The notes: a model not told the origin generated them from the letters alone. 64,000 nt of DNA from Roseateles saccharophilus (GCF_004342485.1 NZ_SMBU01000006.1:1-64000), one strand, 5' to 3'; counted from the stretch's first letter, positions 37,067 through 46,029 are shown. Translations and numbers: made by a program.

Positions 37067-37113
37067 CTGTAGGACGGGGCCGGCGGGCTGGCGTTGTCGG
37101 CCTGGTCCGACAG
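37067..37113. promoter_or_regulatory. CTGTAGGAC motif pair (inverted, 37-nt phase)
   Basis: CTGTAGGAC at 37067-37075 and GTCCGACAG at 37105-37113, with half-site cores (TGTAGGAC and GTCCGACA) starting 37 nt apart, as in the element at 10017-10063. It lies 90 bp upstream of the BON lipoprotein gene and 56 bp upstream of the AsmA-like gene. Confidence 0.5.
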
Positions 37114-37202
37114 GCGATCGGCGCCTGGGCCGAACACGGCCACCGCCGGCAGCGCCCAAATTGAAGCCATGGCCTCTGGCCCCACTGTTGAAAGGATGCC
37201 CG

Positions 37203-37565
37203 ATGAAACCGCTGACTCCCCCGATCCGATGGCCCCTGCTCGCCGTGCTGGTGCTGGCCTTGTCCGCCTGCGGCAGGCAGGACGACGACGATGAGCTGGG
37301 GGCCGCCACACGCCAGGACGCCACGGCTGCCGAGCGCGCGCAGGCCTCTGCCGACACGGCGATCACCGCCCGTGTCCGCACGGCCCTGGCCGCGGACGAG
37401 CAGCTGCGCGCGACGCAGATCACCGTCGACACCCGCAACGGCCAGGTCACGATGACCGGCGTGGTTCCGGATGCGCAGTCGCGTGAACGCGCGACGACCC
37501 TGGCCTCCGCCGTCGATGGCGTGAAGCTGATCAACAACCAGGTCGCGATCGGCCGGAGCGGTTGA
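37203..37565 (+). CDS. BON domain lipoprotein
   Basis: 120 residues. The signal peptide ends in the lipobox LSAC (Cys about 23), giving an acylated Cys followed by an acidic stretch (GRQDDDDELG). A helical spacer leads to one BON domain (ADTAITARVRTALAADEQLR, then TVDTRNGQVTMTGVVPD and VDGVKLINNQVAI). AAAGGA precedes the ATG. It is a second BON protein in the window, and like the one at 15349 it lies behind a CTGTAGGAC element. A rho-independent terminator follows 21 bp after the stop. Confidence 0.88.
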   Translation: MKPLTPPIRWPLLAVLVLALSACGRQDDDDELGAATRQDATAAERAQASADTAITARVRTALAADEQLRATQITVDTRNGQVTMTGVVPDAQSRERATTLASAVDGVKLINNQVAIGRSG

Positions 37566-37586
37566 GCCTGGCTTCGCCGGAAGAGA

Positions 37587-37614
37587 AAGGCGTCCCTCGC
37601 GGGCGCCTTTTTTC
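37587..37614 (+). terminator. Rho-independent terminator after the BON lipoprotein gene
   Basis: AGGCGTCCC, a TCGC loop, GGGCGCCT, then a run of six T. The stem has a single bulged T. This is the clearest intrinsic terminator in the window. It separates the BON gene from the ABC transporter genes. Confidence 0.85.
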
Positions 37615-37619
37615 TGAGT

Positions 37620-37647
37620 GATATCCCGACCGTGCGGTCGGTATATC
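37620..37647. promoter_or_regulatory. 28-bp inverted repeat operator before the ABC transporter genes
   Basis: GATATCCCGACCG at 37620-37632 faces CGGTCGGTATATC at 37635-37647, with 12 of 14 base pairs matching. The core CCGACCGTGCGGTCGG is of the type bound by TetR-family repressors. It lies 38 bp before the first permease gene, where a repressor would block transcription. No TetR-type gene is in the window. Confidence 0.7.
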
Positions 37648-37684
37648 GCCGATACCATCAGGCGCCCTCCACCCCGCGCCGCCC

Positions 37685-38722
37685 ATGGATCTCACGATTG
37701 CCGCCATCCTCGGCCTCGACGGCCTGACCAACGGGGCCATCTATGCCCTCGTGGCCCTGGCCCTGGTCCTCGTCTTCTCGGTCACCCGCGTCATCTTCAT
37801 CCCGCAGGGCGAGTTCGTCGCCTTCGGCGCGCTGACGCTGGCCGCGCTGCAGCTGGGCAAGGTGCCGGGCACCGTGTGGCTGCTGCTGATGATGGCCGTG
37901 GCGGCGGGGCTGCTGGACCTGGCCCAGGGCCTGCGCGAGCGCTGGCCCGCCGCGCGCCTCGTGCGCCGGCTGCTGGCCACGCTGGGCTTTCCGCTGGCGG
38001 TCTCGGGCGTCACGCACTGGCTGGCGCCGCAGCAGCCCGCGCTGCTCGTGCAGGTGGCGCTGACGCTTGGCCTCGTCACCGCGATGGGCCCGCTACTCTA
38101 CCGCCTGGCCTATCGCGCGCTGTCGGGGGCCAGCGTGCTGACGCTGCTCATCGTGTCGGTCGGCGTGCACTTCGCGCTGACCGGCGTGGGCCTGGTGTTC
38201 TTCGGCGCCGAGGGCTATCGCACGCCGGCCTTCTGGGACGCGCGCTTCGACATCGGCCCGCTGAGCCTCACCGGGCAGACGCTGATCATCTTCGGCGCCT
38301 CGGTGGCGCTGCTCCTCGGCATGGCCCTGTTCTTCGAGCGCACGCTGATGGGCAAGGCGCTGCGCGCCACGTCGGTCAACCGCACCGGCGCGCGGCTGAT
38401 GGGCATCTCGGGCGACGCGGCCGGCTCGCTCACCTTCACGCTGGCGGCCTTCATCGGCGCGCTGTCGGGCCTGCTGATCTCGCCGTCCACCACCATCTAC
38501 TACGACACCGGCTTCCTGATCGGCCTGAAGGGCTTCGTCGCCGCGGTGTTCGGCGGCCTGGCCAGCTTCCCGATGGCGCTCGGCGGCGCGATCGGCGTGG
38601 GCCTGATCGAGAGCTTCGGCTCCTTCTATGCCAGCGCGTTCAAGGAGGTCATCGTGTTCACGGTCATCCTCCCCGTGTTGTTGTGGCGGTCCTTCGTCGA
38701 CCCGCACCACGAGGAGCACTGA
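37685..38722 (+). CDS. Branched-chain amino acid-type ABC transporter permease (LivH-like)
   Basis: 345 residues, about nine membrane helices. Typical LivH features: [20 protein letters not shown], then the proline/glycine-rich [20 protein letters not shown] and the cytoplasmic EAA-like loop near [20 protein letters not shown]. The C-terminus includes [20 protein letters not shown]. It forms half the membrane channel with the fused LivM-LivG protein encoded next. The ATG at 37685 lies 38 bp after the inverted-repeat operator. The substrate could be leucine-type amino acids, amides or aromatic acids; family members vary. Confidence 0.92.
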   Translation: MDLTIAAILGLDGLTNGAIYALVALALVLVFSVTRVIFIPQGEFVAFGALTLAALQLGKVPGTVWLLLMMAVAAGLLDLAQGLRERWPAARLVRRLLATLGFPLAVSGVTHWLAPQQPALLVQVALTLGLVTAMGPLLYRLAYRALSGASVLTLLIVSVGVHFALTGVGLVFFGAEGYRTPAFWDARFDIGPLSLTGQTLIIFGASVALLLGMALFFERTLMGKALRATSVNRTGARLMGISGDAAGSLTFTLAAFIGALSGLLISPSTTIYYDTGFLIGLKGFVAAVFGGLASFPMALGGAIGVGLIESFGSFYASAFKEVIVFTVILPVLLWRSFVDPHHEEH

Positions 38723-38727
38723 TCGCC

Positions 38728-40503
38728 ATGAAGCGCTCCCATCTCGCGGCCGCCGCCGCCGTCCTGCTGCTCGCCCTGCCTTTCGCGCCGGTGCCGGACT
38801 TCTGGATCACGCAGCTCAACTACATCGGCCTGTTCTCCCTCGTAGTGCTCGGCCTCGTGCTGCTGACCGGCGTGGGCGGCCTAACCTCCTTCGGCCAGGC
38901 CGCCTTCGCCGGCGTGGGCGCCTATGCGACGGCCTATCTGACGACGGTGCTGGGCCTGTCGCCCTGGCTGGGCCTGGTCGCCGGGCTGGGCATCACCCTC
39001 GTGCTGGCCCTCGTAATCGGCGCGCTGACGCTGCGCATGTCGGGCCACTACCTGCCGCTGGCCACCATCTGCTGGTGCCTGGCGCTTTACTACCTCGTTG
39101 GCAACCTGGACGCCCTTGGCAAGTACGACGGCCTGCTCGGCCTGCCGGCGGTGACGCTGGGCGACTTCAGCTTCCAGAGCGAGCGCCGCATCTATCTGCT
39201 GATCTGGCTGGCCGCGCTGCTGGCGGCCCTGGGCGTGACGCGGCTGCTGGACTCGCGGCCGGGCCGCATCATGCGCGCGCTCAACACCAACCGCGGCGGC
39301 GGCTCCACCATGCCCGAGGCGATGGGCGCGTCCACCTTCCGCTACAAGTTGGTGATGTTCGTCGTCGCGGCGCTGCTGGCGTCCGTCTCGGGCTGGCTCT
39401 ACGCCCACATGCAGCGCAGCGTCAACCCCTCGCCCTTCGGCATCAAGTTCGGCATCGAATACCTGTTCATGGCCGTGCTGGGCGGCATTGGCACCGTGGG
39501 TGGCGCCTTCGCCGGCGCGGCTCTCGTGAAGCTGGCCGAGGACCAGCTGCAGGCCTGGCTGCCGGTCATCTTCGGCGGCTCGGGCAACTACGAGATCATC
39601 GTGTTCGGCGTCGTGCTGGTGCTGGTGCTGCGTTTCGCGCCCGATGGGCTGTGGCCGTTGATCGCGCGCTGGCTGCCGGCACGCGGCAGGCGGGCGGTGG
39701 ACGAGAACGCGCCACGCCTGAGCGCGCGCAGCCACCCCGAGGGTGGCGCCGCGCTGCTGGATGTGCGCAGGATCCGCAAGCAGTTCGGCGGGCTGGTGGC
39801 CGTCAACGACATCAGCTTTGCCATCCGTGCCGGCGACATCGTCGGCCTCATCGGCCCCAACGGTGCCGGCAAGAGCACGACCTTCAACCTCGTCTCCGGC
39901 GTGCTGCCGCTGACCGCCGGTGAGGTCAAGCTGCTGGGCCAGCGCGTGGACGGCCGCGGCAGCCGCGACATCGCGCGCGCCGGCCTCTCCCGCACCTTCC
40001 AGCATGTGAAGCTGGTGCCCGACATGACGGTGCTGGAGAACGTCGCCTTAGGCTGCTACCTGCGGACCCGCAGCGGCACCGCGGCCGCGATGCTGGGCCT
40101 GGACCGCGCCGAGGAAATGCAAGCCCGCGCCGAGGCCCTGCGCCAGCTGCGCCGCATCGGCCTGGCTGGGCAGGCCCACGAGCTGGCCGGCAACCTGGCG
40201 CTGGGCCCGCAGCGCCTCGTCGAGATCGCCCGCGCACTGGCCAGCGACCCCTCGCTGCTGCTGCTGGACGAGCCCGCCGCCGGCCTGCGCCACAAGGAGA
40301 AGGAGGCCCTCGCCGAGGTGCTGAAGCAGCTCAAGGCCGAGGGCCTGTCGCTGCTGCTCGTCGAGCACGACATGGACTTCGTCATGAAGCTGACCGACCG
40401 CATCGTCGTCATGGAGTTCGGTCGCCACCTGATGGAAGGCACGCCGGCCGAAGTGCAGGCCAGCCCCGCCGTGCGCGCGGCCTACCTGGGGGCGGACGAG
40501 TGA
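38728..40503 (+). CDS. Fused ABC permease-ATPase (LivM-LivG)
   Basis: 591 residues. Residues 1-320 are a LivM-like permease (TGVGGLTSFGQAAFAGVGAY, LALVIGALTLRMSGHYLPLA, YLFMAVLGGIGTVGGAFAGA). Residues about 345-590 are a LivG-like ATPase: Walker A GPNGAGKST, Q loop in AGLSRTFQHVKLVPDMTVLE, Walker B LLLLDEPAAG, H loop LLVEHDMDFV. The ABC signature reads LALGPQRLVEIARAL where LSxGQ is standard. Start 5 bp after the LivH stop. The fusion fixes the stoichiometry of one permease to one ATPase. The ATPase LivF gene follows, overlapping by 4 nt (GTGA). Confidence 0.93.
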   Translation: MKRSHLAAAAAVLLLALPFAPVPDFWITQLNYIGLFSLVVLGLVLLTGVGGLTSFGQAAFAGVGAYATAYLTTVLGLSPWLGLVAGLGITLVLALVIGALTLRMSGHYLPLATICWCLALYYLVGNLDALGKYDGLLGLPAVTLGDFSFQSERRIYLLIWLAALLAALGVTRLLDSRPGRIMRALNTNRGGGSTMPEAMGASTFRYKLVMFVVAALLASVSGWLYAHMQRSVNPSPFGIKFGIEYLFMAVLGGIGTVGGAFAGAALVKLAEDQLQAWLPVIFGGSGNYEIIVFGVVLVLVLRFAPDGLWPLIARWLPARGRRAVDENAPRLSARSHPEGGAALLDVRRIRKQFGGLVAVNDISFAIRAGDIVGLIGPNGAGKSTTFNLVSGVLPLTAGEVKLLGQRVDGRGSRDIARAGLSRTFQHVKLVPDMTVLENVALGCYLRTRSGTAAAMLGLDRAEEMQARAEALRQLRRIGLAGQAHELAGNLALGPQRLVEIARALASDPSLLLLDEPAAGLRHKEKEALAEVLKQLKAEGLSLLLVEHDMDFVMKLTDRIVVMEFGRHLMEGTPAEVQASPAVRAAYLGADE

Positions 40504-41231
40504 GCGCGCTGCTGGAAGTTGTCGACCTGCATGCCGGCTATGGCCGTGCGGAGGTGTTGCAAGGCCTGAGCTTCGCGGCGCCGGAGAAGAGCGTCGTCAC
40601 CGTCATCGGCCCCAACGGCGCGGGCAAGTCGACGCTGCTGGGCGCGCTGATGGGCTTGATCCCGTCGCGCAGCGCCACGCTGCGCTTTGCCGGCGAGGAC
40701 ATCGCCAGGCTGACGCTCGAAGAACGCGTCATGGCGGGCCTGGCCCTGGTGCCCGAGAAGCGCGAGCTGTTCGGAGCTATGAGCGTCGAGGACAACCTGC
40801 TGCTCGGCGGCTGGCGGCCCAAGAAGCTCGGCGATGGCCGCTGGCGCGATGGCCTGGAGAGCGTCTACGCGCGCTTCCCGCGGCTGAAGGAGCGCCGCGC
40901 CCAGGCGGCCGGCACTTTGTCCGGCGGCGAACGCCAGATGCTGGCGCTGGGTCGTGCATTGATGGGACAGCCCAAGCTCTTGATGCTGGACGAACCCAGC
41001 CTCGGCCTGGCGCCGCTGATCGTGCGCGAGATTTTTTCCATCGTCGAAGACCTGCGCGCCACCGGCGTCAGCATCCTGCTCGTCGAGCAGAACGCCCGCG
41101 CCGCGCTGCGCGTGGCCGACCACGGGCATGTGCTGGAGACGGGGGAGTTCGGACTCAGCGGGCCGGCGGATCAGCTGGCGGCGGACCCGCGGGTCATCGA
41201 GACGTATCTGGGGGCGGGACGCAAGGACTGA
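40500..41231 (+). CDS. ABC transporter ATP-binding protein (LivF-like)
   Basis: 243 residues, GTG start overlapping the previous stop by 4 nt. Full nucleotide-binding set: Walker A GPNGAGKST, the LivF-type VPEKRELFGAMSVEDNLLLG, signature LSGGERQMLALGRAL, Walker B LLMLDEPSLGLAPL, and the switch region ILLVEQNARAALRVADHGHV. It pairs with the ATPase half of the fused protein. The operon has no periplasmic binding protein gene in this window, so the receptor must be encoded elsewhere. A macrodomain gene starts 3 bp after its stop. Confidence 0.94.
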   Translation: MSALLEVVDLHAGYGRAEVLQGLSFAAPEKSVVTVIGPNGAGKSTLLGALMGLIPSRSATLRFAGEDIARLTLEERVMAGLALVPEKRELFGAMSVEDNLLLGGWRPKKLGDGRWRDGLESVYARFPRLKERRAQAAGTLSGGERQMLALGRALMGQPKLLMLDEPSLGLAPLIVREIFSIVEDLRATGVSILLVEQNARAALRVADHGHVLETGEFGLSGPADQLAADPRVIETYLGAGRKD

Positions 41232-41234
41232 GCA

Positions 41235-41747
41235 GTGGCAGCCGTTCTCCGGGCTCAGCAAGCCGACATCACGAAACTCTCGGTCGACGTGATCGTCAAT
41301 GCCGCCAATTCATCGCTGCTGGGCGGTGGTGGCGTGGACGGAGCGATTCACCGCGCCGCGGGGCCCGACCTTGTGCATGAATGCCGCCTTTTGGGTGGCT
41401 GCAAGACTGGCGAGGCCAAGCTCACGCGAGGTTATCGCCTGCCCGCTCGTCATATCGTCCACACCGTTGGCCCGGTGTGGCGGGGAGGCGCGCATGGCGA
41501 GGCTGAATTGCTGGCCGCCTGCTATCGGAACAGCCTGAGGCTGGCCGCCGCCAAGCAGGCGAGCACCGTGGCATTTCCGAGCATCAGCACGGGCATCTAC
41601 GGCTTCCCCATCGAGCAGGCCGCGCGCGTGGCTGTCGAGACGGTGCGCGTGGAACTTGCTGTCCACGCCAGCATTCAGGAGGTTGTGTTCTGCTGCTTCT
41701 CTGCTGAGGACCTGCGCGTCTACGAGGCGGCACTCACTGCACCGTGA
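41235..41747 (+). CDS. Macrodomain protein (O-acetyl-ADP-ribose deacetylase-like)
   Basis: 170 residues forming one macrodomain: [20 protein letters not shown] with the catalytic-type Asn, [45 protein letters not shown], and [20 protein letters not shown]. This is the YmdB/MacroD class, which removes O-acetyl-ADP-ribose or ADP-ribose from proteins or nucleic acid. GTG start 3 bp after livF; probably in the same mRNA as the transporter. The codon choice is less GC3-biased than in its neighbours (for example TCATCG, GTTATC), which may hint at separate origin. Confidence 0.9.
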   Translation: MAAVLRAQQADITKLSVDVIVNAANSSLLGGGGVDGAIHRAAGPDLVHECRLLGGCKTGEAKLTRGYRLPARHIVHTVGPVWRGGAHGEAELLAACYRNSLRLAAAKQASTVAFPSISTGIYGFPIEQAARVAVETVRVELAVHASIQEVVFCCFSAEDLRVYEAALTAP

Positions 41748-41811
41748 ACTCCTGTCCGCCGCCAACGACGACCTCGTCCACTCCTTGGCCGACTTGGGCC
41801 AAGGCTGATCC

Positions 41812-42420
41812 TCAGCCGACGTCGCGCATCCAGACCAGCAACTTGTTGTTGGCCGGCATGTCCAGGCGCTCGCGCAGCCGCAGGCCGGCGGCTGCGGCCT
41901 GTTCGGCGACATCGCTCAGCCGGCGCAGGCCCCAGGCGGCGTTGCGTGCGCGCAGGTCGGCGTCGAAGGCGAGATTGCTCGGCGCCGTCGGCTCGCCGTC
42001 CACGATGTAGGGGCCGTAGGTGATGAGCAGGCCCTGCGGCGCCAGATGCCGCGCGGCGCCCTGTATCAGCCCCGTCGTGCAGGCCCAGGGCGCGATGTGG
42101 ATCATGTTGGCGCAGTAGATCGCGTCGACCTGGGCCGGAACCGAGGGCCAGGCGGCGTCGAGCACGTCCAGGGCGATCGGCGGCCGCACGCGCTCCAGGC
42201 CCTCGCACCAGGCCGAGATGGACGGCAGCGCCGCCGCGTCGAAATCGCTGGGCAGCCACCGCCAACCGGGCAGGCCGGCGCTGCAGAAGGCCGCGTGCTG
42301 GCCCGTGCCGCTGGCGATCTCCAGCAGCAGGCCTGTGGATGGCAGGATGCGCTGCAGGGCCGCCAGGATGGGCGGCCCGTTGCGCTCCGCGGCGGGGCTG
42401 TGGCGGCGGGGATCGGACAT
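41812..42420 (-). CDS. DUF938 SAM-dependent methyltransferase-like protein
   Basis: 202 residues of the DUF938 class. The SAM pocket begins [20 protein letters not shown] (GxGxG-like with SGTGQH), then [24 protein letters not shown] and [20 protein letters not shown]. The C-terminus is [20 protein letters not shown]. These are all signature stretches of the family. The methyl acceptor is not known. It is convergent with the macrodomain gene, 64 bp apart. Its upstream region holds the family-2 hairpin repeat, copy E. Confidence 0.9.
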   Translation of the reverse strand: MSDPRRHSPAAERNGPPILAALQRILPSTGLLLEIASGTGQHAAFCSAGLPGWRWLPSDFDAAALPSISAWCEGLERVRPPIALDVLDAAWPSVPAQVDAIYCANMIHIAPWACTTGLIQGAARHLAPQGLLITYGPYIVDGEPTAPSNLAFDADLRARNAAWGLRRLSDVAEQAAAAGLRLRERLDMPANNKLLVWMRDVG

Positions 42421-42441
42421 GGCCGGAGATTGTGGTCCCTA

Positions 42442-42532
42442 GGGCCGAGCGCCGGACCGTTCCCAAGCCGGCCCGCGCCGGCGATGTGCTTGCGGCTCGA
42501 TGCCGCAAGCATCGCCGTCCCCTCGGGGACCG
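42442..42532. repeat. Intergenic hairpin repeat, family 2 copy E
   Basis: Second copy of the repeat at 14686-14775, same orientation. It shares GGGCCGAGCGC, CAAGCCGGCCCGCGC, and a stem GGCGATGT-GCTTGCGG / CCGCAAGC-ATCGCC. Relative to copy D the inner stem changed at two positions on each arm in a compensated way. A C4/G4 hairpin follows. It fills the gap between pirin and the DUF938 gene, with no gene in it. Confidence 0.65.
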
Positions 42533-42585
42533 CCCAGGCTTGCCTACGTTCAGCTGGGCAAGTCTGGGCGAGGGGCTCCGTCGCT

Positions 42586-43455
42586 TCATGCCAGCCGCCC
42601 CGCCTGGAAATCGCGCACGGCCTGCACCAGTTCGGCCTCGGTGTTCATCACGAAGGGGCCGTACTGCGCGATGGGCTCGCCCAGGGGCTTGCCGGCGATC
42701 AGCAGGGCCTTGGTCACCGTGTCGCCGGACTGCAGGCGCACGCCGTCGCTGCCCGGCGTGTTGGCGAGGATGGCCATGCGGCCGGTCGGCACGAGGCAGC
42801 CGCTCTCGAACTTCAGCCCGCCCTCGTAGACATAGACGAAGGCGTTGAACTCGGGCGGCAGTGCCTGCTCGAAGTGGGCGCCGGGCGCGAACTGCAGGTC
42901 CAGGTAGAGGGGCTCGGTGGCGTCACGCTGCACGGCGCCGGCCACGCCATGGCTCGCGCCGGCGATGACGCGCGCCTTGACGCCGTCGCGCTCGAACTCG
43001 GGCACCTCGGCGCCGGCGATGTCGCGGTACCAGGGCTCGCGCATCTTGTCCCTGGCAGGCAGGTTGAGCCAGAGCTGGAAGCCGGCCATGCGGCCCTCGT
43101 TCTGTTCCGGCGTCTCGCTGTGGATGACGCCGCGGCCGGCCGTCATCCACTGCACGCCGCCGTCCGAGATCAGGCCTTCATGCCCGGCCGAGTCGCGGTG
43201 GCGCATGCGGCCGGCGAGCATGTAGGTGATGGTCTCGAAGCCGCGGTGCGGGTGGTCGGGGAAGCCGGCGATGTAGTCGTCCGGGTTGTCCGTGCCGAAG
43301 GCGTCCAGCATCAGGAAGGGGTCCAGCCGGCGCTGCAGGTTCTGCGTCAGCACGCGGTTGAGCTTGACGCCGGCACCGTCGCTGGTCGGCTGGCCGGCGA
43401 CGAGGCGCTCGACCTCGCGCGGTTGGGTCAAAAGGGACGAAACGACGGTGCTCAT
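42586..43455 (-). CDS. Pirin family protein
   Basis: 289 residues of the two-cupin pirin family. The N-terminal cupin carries the metal site: FPDHPHRGFETITYML, then GGVQWMTAGRGVIHSETPE, with the His residues and Glu typical for Fe binding. The second cupin includes EFNAFVYVYEGGLKFESGCL. Some bacterial pirins oxidise quercetin-like flavonoids; others modulate pyruvate dehydrogenase. Here it is 10 bp downstream of azoR on the same strand, an arrangement often seen with quinone- or flavonoid-responsive LysR genes. Function is therefore likely stress or aromatic compound handling. Confidence 0.93.
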   Translation of the reverse strand: MSTVVSSLLTQPREVERLVAGQPTSDGAGVKLNRVLTQNLQRRLDPFLMLDAFGTDNPDDYIAGFPDHPHRGFETITYMLAGRMRHRDSAGHEGLISDGGVQWMTAGRGVIHSETPEQNEGRMAGFQLWLNLPARDKMREPWYRDIAGAEVPEFERDGVKARVIAGASHGVAGAVQRDATEPLYLDLQFAPGAHFEQALPPEFNAFVYVYEGGLKFESGCLVPTGRMAILANTPGSDGVRLQSGDTVTKALLIAGKPLGEPIAQYGPFVMNTEAELVQAVRDFQAGRLA

Positions 43456-43465
43456 GGCGATTTCC

Positions 43466-44080
43466 TCAGGCGGTCAGCAGTTCGGAGATTTGCGCGCGGG
43501 CGGCGCTCAGGCCGCGGTCGGCCGCTTCGGGGCCCATGTTCAGGCCTTCCGCGTAGATGAACTCCACGTCGGTCATGCCCAGGAAGGCCAGCACCGTGCG
43601 CAGATAGGACACGACCTGGTCGCGCGGCTGGTCGCGGTGGATGCCGCCGCGGCTGCTGACGACATAGACCTTCTTGCCGGTGACGAGGCCGACGGGGCCG
43701 CTCTCGCCATACTTGAAGGTCACGCCGGCGCGGGCGATCGCGTCGATCCAGTTCTTCAGCTGGGCGCTGATGCTGAAGTTGATCATCGGTGCGCCGATGA
43801 CGATGGCGTCGGCCGCGAACAGCTCGGCGATGAGCTGGTCGTTCAGTGCGACGCGTTCGGTCTGCTCGGGCGTGCGGGCATCGACGGGGGTGAACAGCGC
43901 GCCCAGGCCGGCTTCGTCGAGCACGGGCAGGGGGTTGACGGCGAAGTCGCGCACGGTGAGCGTGGCGGCGGGGTTGGCGGCGCGCAGGCCGGCGCTCAGT
44001 TCGTTGGCCAGGCGGGTGGACACCGAGCCCTGGTCGTCTTGCAGGCGGCGGGCGCTGGAGTTGATTTGCAGGATGTTCAT
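43466..44080 (-). CDS. azoR: FMN-dependent NADH-azoreductase
   Basis: 204 residues, the usual AzoR length. Phosphate-binding loop of [23 protein letters not shown], then [40 protein letters not shown], and [14 protein letters not shown]. AzoR reduces azo dyes and quinones with NADH and protects against thiol or quinone stress. It is the first gene of a unit with pirin and is divergent from a LysR regulator gene at 44197 that presumably senses the inducer. Confidence 0.94.
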   Translation of the reverse strand: MNILQINSSARRLQDDQGSVSTRLANELSAGLRAANPAATLTVRDFAVNPLPVLDEAGLGALFTPVDARTPEQTERVALNDQLIAELFAADAIVIGAPMINFSISAQLKNWIDAIARAGVTFKYGESGPVGLVTGKKVYVVSSRGGIHRDQPRDQVVSYLRTVLAFLGMTDVEFIYAEGLNMGPEAADRGLSAARAQISELLTA

Positions 44081-44196
44081 CTGGGGTTCCTGGGAGGGGC
44101 GGTTGCGATGGACTGAACTCTAGGAGTCGCCAATCCATGTTGGAAGCCGTCGATTTGCATAAGATTGTTCCGTCATTGGATCAATAAGGCCGAATC

Positions 44197-45108
44197 ATGG
44201 AGTCTGACGCCGACGACCTGCTGCTGTTCGCCCGCGTGATGGAGGCCGGCAGCTTCAGCCGCGCCGCCGAGCGCGTGCGCTGGCCCAAGAGCACGGTGTC
44301 GCGGCGCATCGCGGCGCTGGAGGCGCGGCTGGGCGAGAAGCTGCTGCAGCGCACGACGCGCAAGCTCGCGCTGACCGACTTCGGCGCCGGCGTGCTGGAG
44401 CATGCGCGTGCCGTGGCTGCCGAAGTGGATGGCGCGCTGGCCCTGGCCCTGCACCGCCAGCAAAAGCCCAGTGGGCGCTTGCGCATCAGCATGCCGGCCG
44501 ACTTCGCGCAGAACGTGGCCGCGGGCATGCTGGCCGAGTTCGCGATCCAGTACCCCGAGGTGCTGCTGGAGCTGGACCTGACGCCACGGCGCGTGGACAT
44601 CGTCGGCGAGGGCTTCGACCTCGCCATCCGCATGGGCGATCTGCCCGAGGACAGCCAGCTCGCCGCGCGACGCCTGGCGACGACGCAGTGGGCGCTGTAT
44701 GCGGCGCCGGCCTATCTGGCGCGCGTCGGCGAGCCCTTGCTGCCGCAGGCGCTGGAGGCCATGCACGGCCTGATGCTGCTGAGCCGCAGCGGTGAGCCGC
44801 TGCCCTGGCGGCTGAGCCGCGAGGGCGGCGAGCCTGTCTTGGTGCGGCCCGTGCAGCGCACGCTGGCCAATGCGCCCAGCCTGCTGGCCCAACTGGCCGA
44901 GGCCGGCGTGGGCATTGCCGGCATCGACCGCCTGCTGGTCAGCGACGCGCTGCGCCTGGGGCGGCTGCAGCGCCTGATGCCGGACTGGCATCTGCCCGGC
45001 TCGATCGCCTGGGCCGTGTTCCCGGAGCGGCGGCTGATGCCGCTGCGCACCCGGGTGTTCCTGGAGGCGATGGCGGCCTTGCTGGACAGCTGCCCGACGC
45101 CGGGCTGA
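44197..45108 (+). CDS. LysR family transcriptional regulator
   Basis: 303 residues. Winged helix-turn-helix at the N-terminus (DDLLLFARVMEAGSFSRAAE, then RVRWPKSTVSRRIAALEARL and GEKLLQRTTRKLALTDFG) and a periplasmic-binding-like effector domain (LRISMPADFAQNVAAGMLAE, LDLTPRRVDIVGEGFDLAIR, MGDLPEDSQLAARRLATTQW). It is divergent from azoR, with 116 bp between, and most likely controls the azoR-pirin unit in response to a quinone or other electrophile (inferred). Confidence 0.92.
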   Translation: MESDADDLLLFARVMEAGSFSRAAERVRWPKSTVSRRIAALEARLGEKLLQRTTRKLALTDFGAGVLEHARAVAAEVDGALALALHRQQKPSGRLRISMPADFAQNVAAGMLAEFAIQYPEVLLELDLTPRRVDIVGEGFDLAIRMGDLPEDSQLAARRLATTQWALYAAPAYLARVGEPLLPQALEAMHGLMLLSRSGEPLPWRLSREGGEPVLVRPVQRTLANAPSLLAQLAEAGVGIAGIDRLLVSDALRLGRLQRLMPDWHLPGSIAWAVFPERRLMPLRTRVFLEAMAALLDSCPTPG

Positions 45109-45130
45109 GGCACGCCCGGGGCGGGCGCGC

Positions 45131-45898
45131 TCAGCCCTCGTCGCTGTTGAAGCTGATCTCGACCGCGGCGTCGCGCGGCTTGGGGATCGGGGCGAAGCGC
45201 CATTGCCGCACCGCGTCGATGGCCGCGCTACCCAGCCGGGCATGGCTGGCCTTGAGGACATGCACCTCGCCGACCTTGCCGTCGGGCTGGACCGTGAACT
45301 GCACCTGGGCGAAGCCGGTGCGGAAGCTCTGCGTCAGCAGCTGGCGCGGGATGATCGGGGCCACCTTGGACAGCAGCTGCAGCGGCACCTCCTCCTCGAC
45401 GGGAGCGGGCGGCGGCTCGACGGCCTTGGCCGCGGCGGCCAGTGGCGCGGCCGGCGCGGGCGTGGGTGGGGCGGAGGCGAGCAGCACCTGCGGCGCCTCG
45501 GGCTCGGTGGCAGCTGGGGCGGGAGCGGGGGTCTGGGCGACGGCGGGTTCGGGTGCCGGGCTGGGGGTGGCGGCGATCTGTGGGGCGGCCGGGGCTGGCG
45601 CAGGCGTCGGCGCCGGCCGGGGGGCTGCAGCGACGGGTGGCGCTGCCGCCTGCTTGCGCGCGACGGGTGCCGGCGCGGGCGCAGGGGCCGGCGTCTGGCG
45701 GTTGGCGCCCTTGTCGGCGTTGATCTTGATCCACTGGAAGACAGCGTCGGCCGCCTTCTGGGCGCGCTCCAGGCTGCCGTCGGCCTTGGGCGGGTCGGTG
45801 GCCTGGGCGCCGGCCGCCTGGCTCAGGCTCAGCAGGGCGCTCGCGAGGGCGGGCAGGGCAAGCGCCAATCTTGTGCGGCGCTGGGGTCCGAGTGTCAT
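45131..45898 (-). CDS. Exported protein with TonB C-terminal domain
   Basis: 255 residues. The N-terminus looks like a cleavable signal peptide (LALALPALASALLSLSQAAG, cleavage at AQA) rather than the permanent anchor of a true TonB. Residues about 68-165 are Pro/Ala-rich, the periplasm-spanning type. The C-terminal TonB-like fold (about 175-252) reads PIIPRQLLTQSFRTGFAQVQ, then VQPDGKVGEVHVL and AIDAVRQWRFAPIP. No exbB/exbD gene is nearby. It may therefore be a free TonB-fold protein, not an energy transducer. It is convergent with the LysR gene. Confidence 0.82.
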   Translation of the reverse strand: MTLGPQRRTRLALALPALASALLSLSQAAGAQATDPPKADGSLERAQKAADAVFQWIKINADKGANRQTPAPAPAPAPVARKQAAAPPVAAAPRPAPTPAPAPAAPQIAATPSPAPEPAVAQTPAPAPAATEPEAPQVLLASAPPTPAPAAPLAAAAKAVEPPPAPVEEEVPLQLLSKVAPIIPRQLLTQSFRTGFAQVQFTVQPDGKVGEVHVLKASHARLGSAAIDAVRQWRFAPIPKPRDAAVEISFNSDEG

Positions 45899-46029
45899 GA
45901 CTGCTCCACGGAGACGGGGCCGGCGTGTCGGTGTCCACGCGGCGGCCGAACTCTAGTCAAGCCCGGGGCAGGGTGACAGCGGGGTTTGCCCCGCCGGATG
46001 CGCGATTTAGAGCGCTCTGCTGGCAAACA

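Noticed and set aside
37620-37647. Inverted repeat as transcription terminator
   Set aside because: A real terminator with T-run lies just upstream (37587-37614), and this element has no T-run; operator is more likely.
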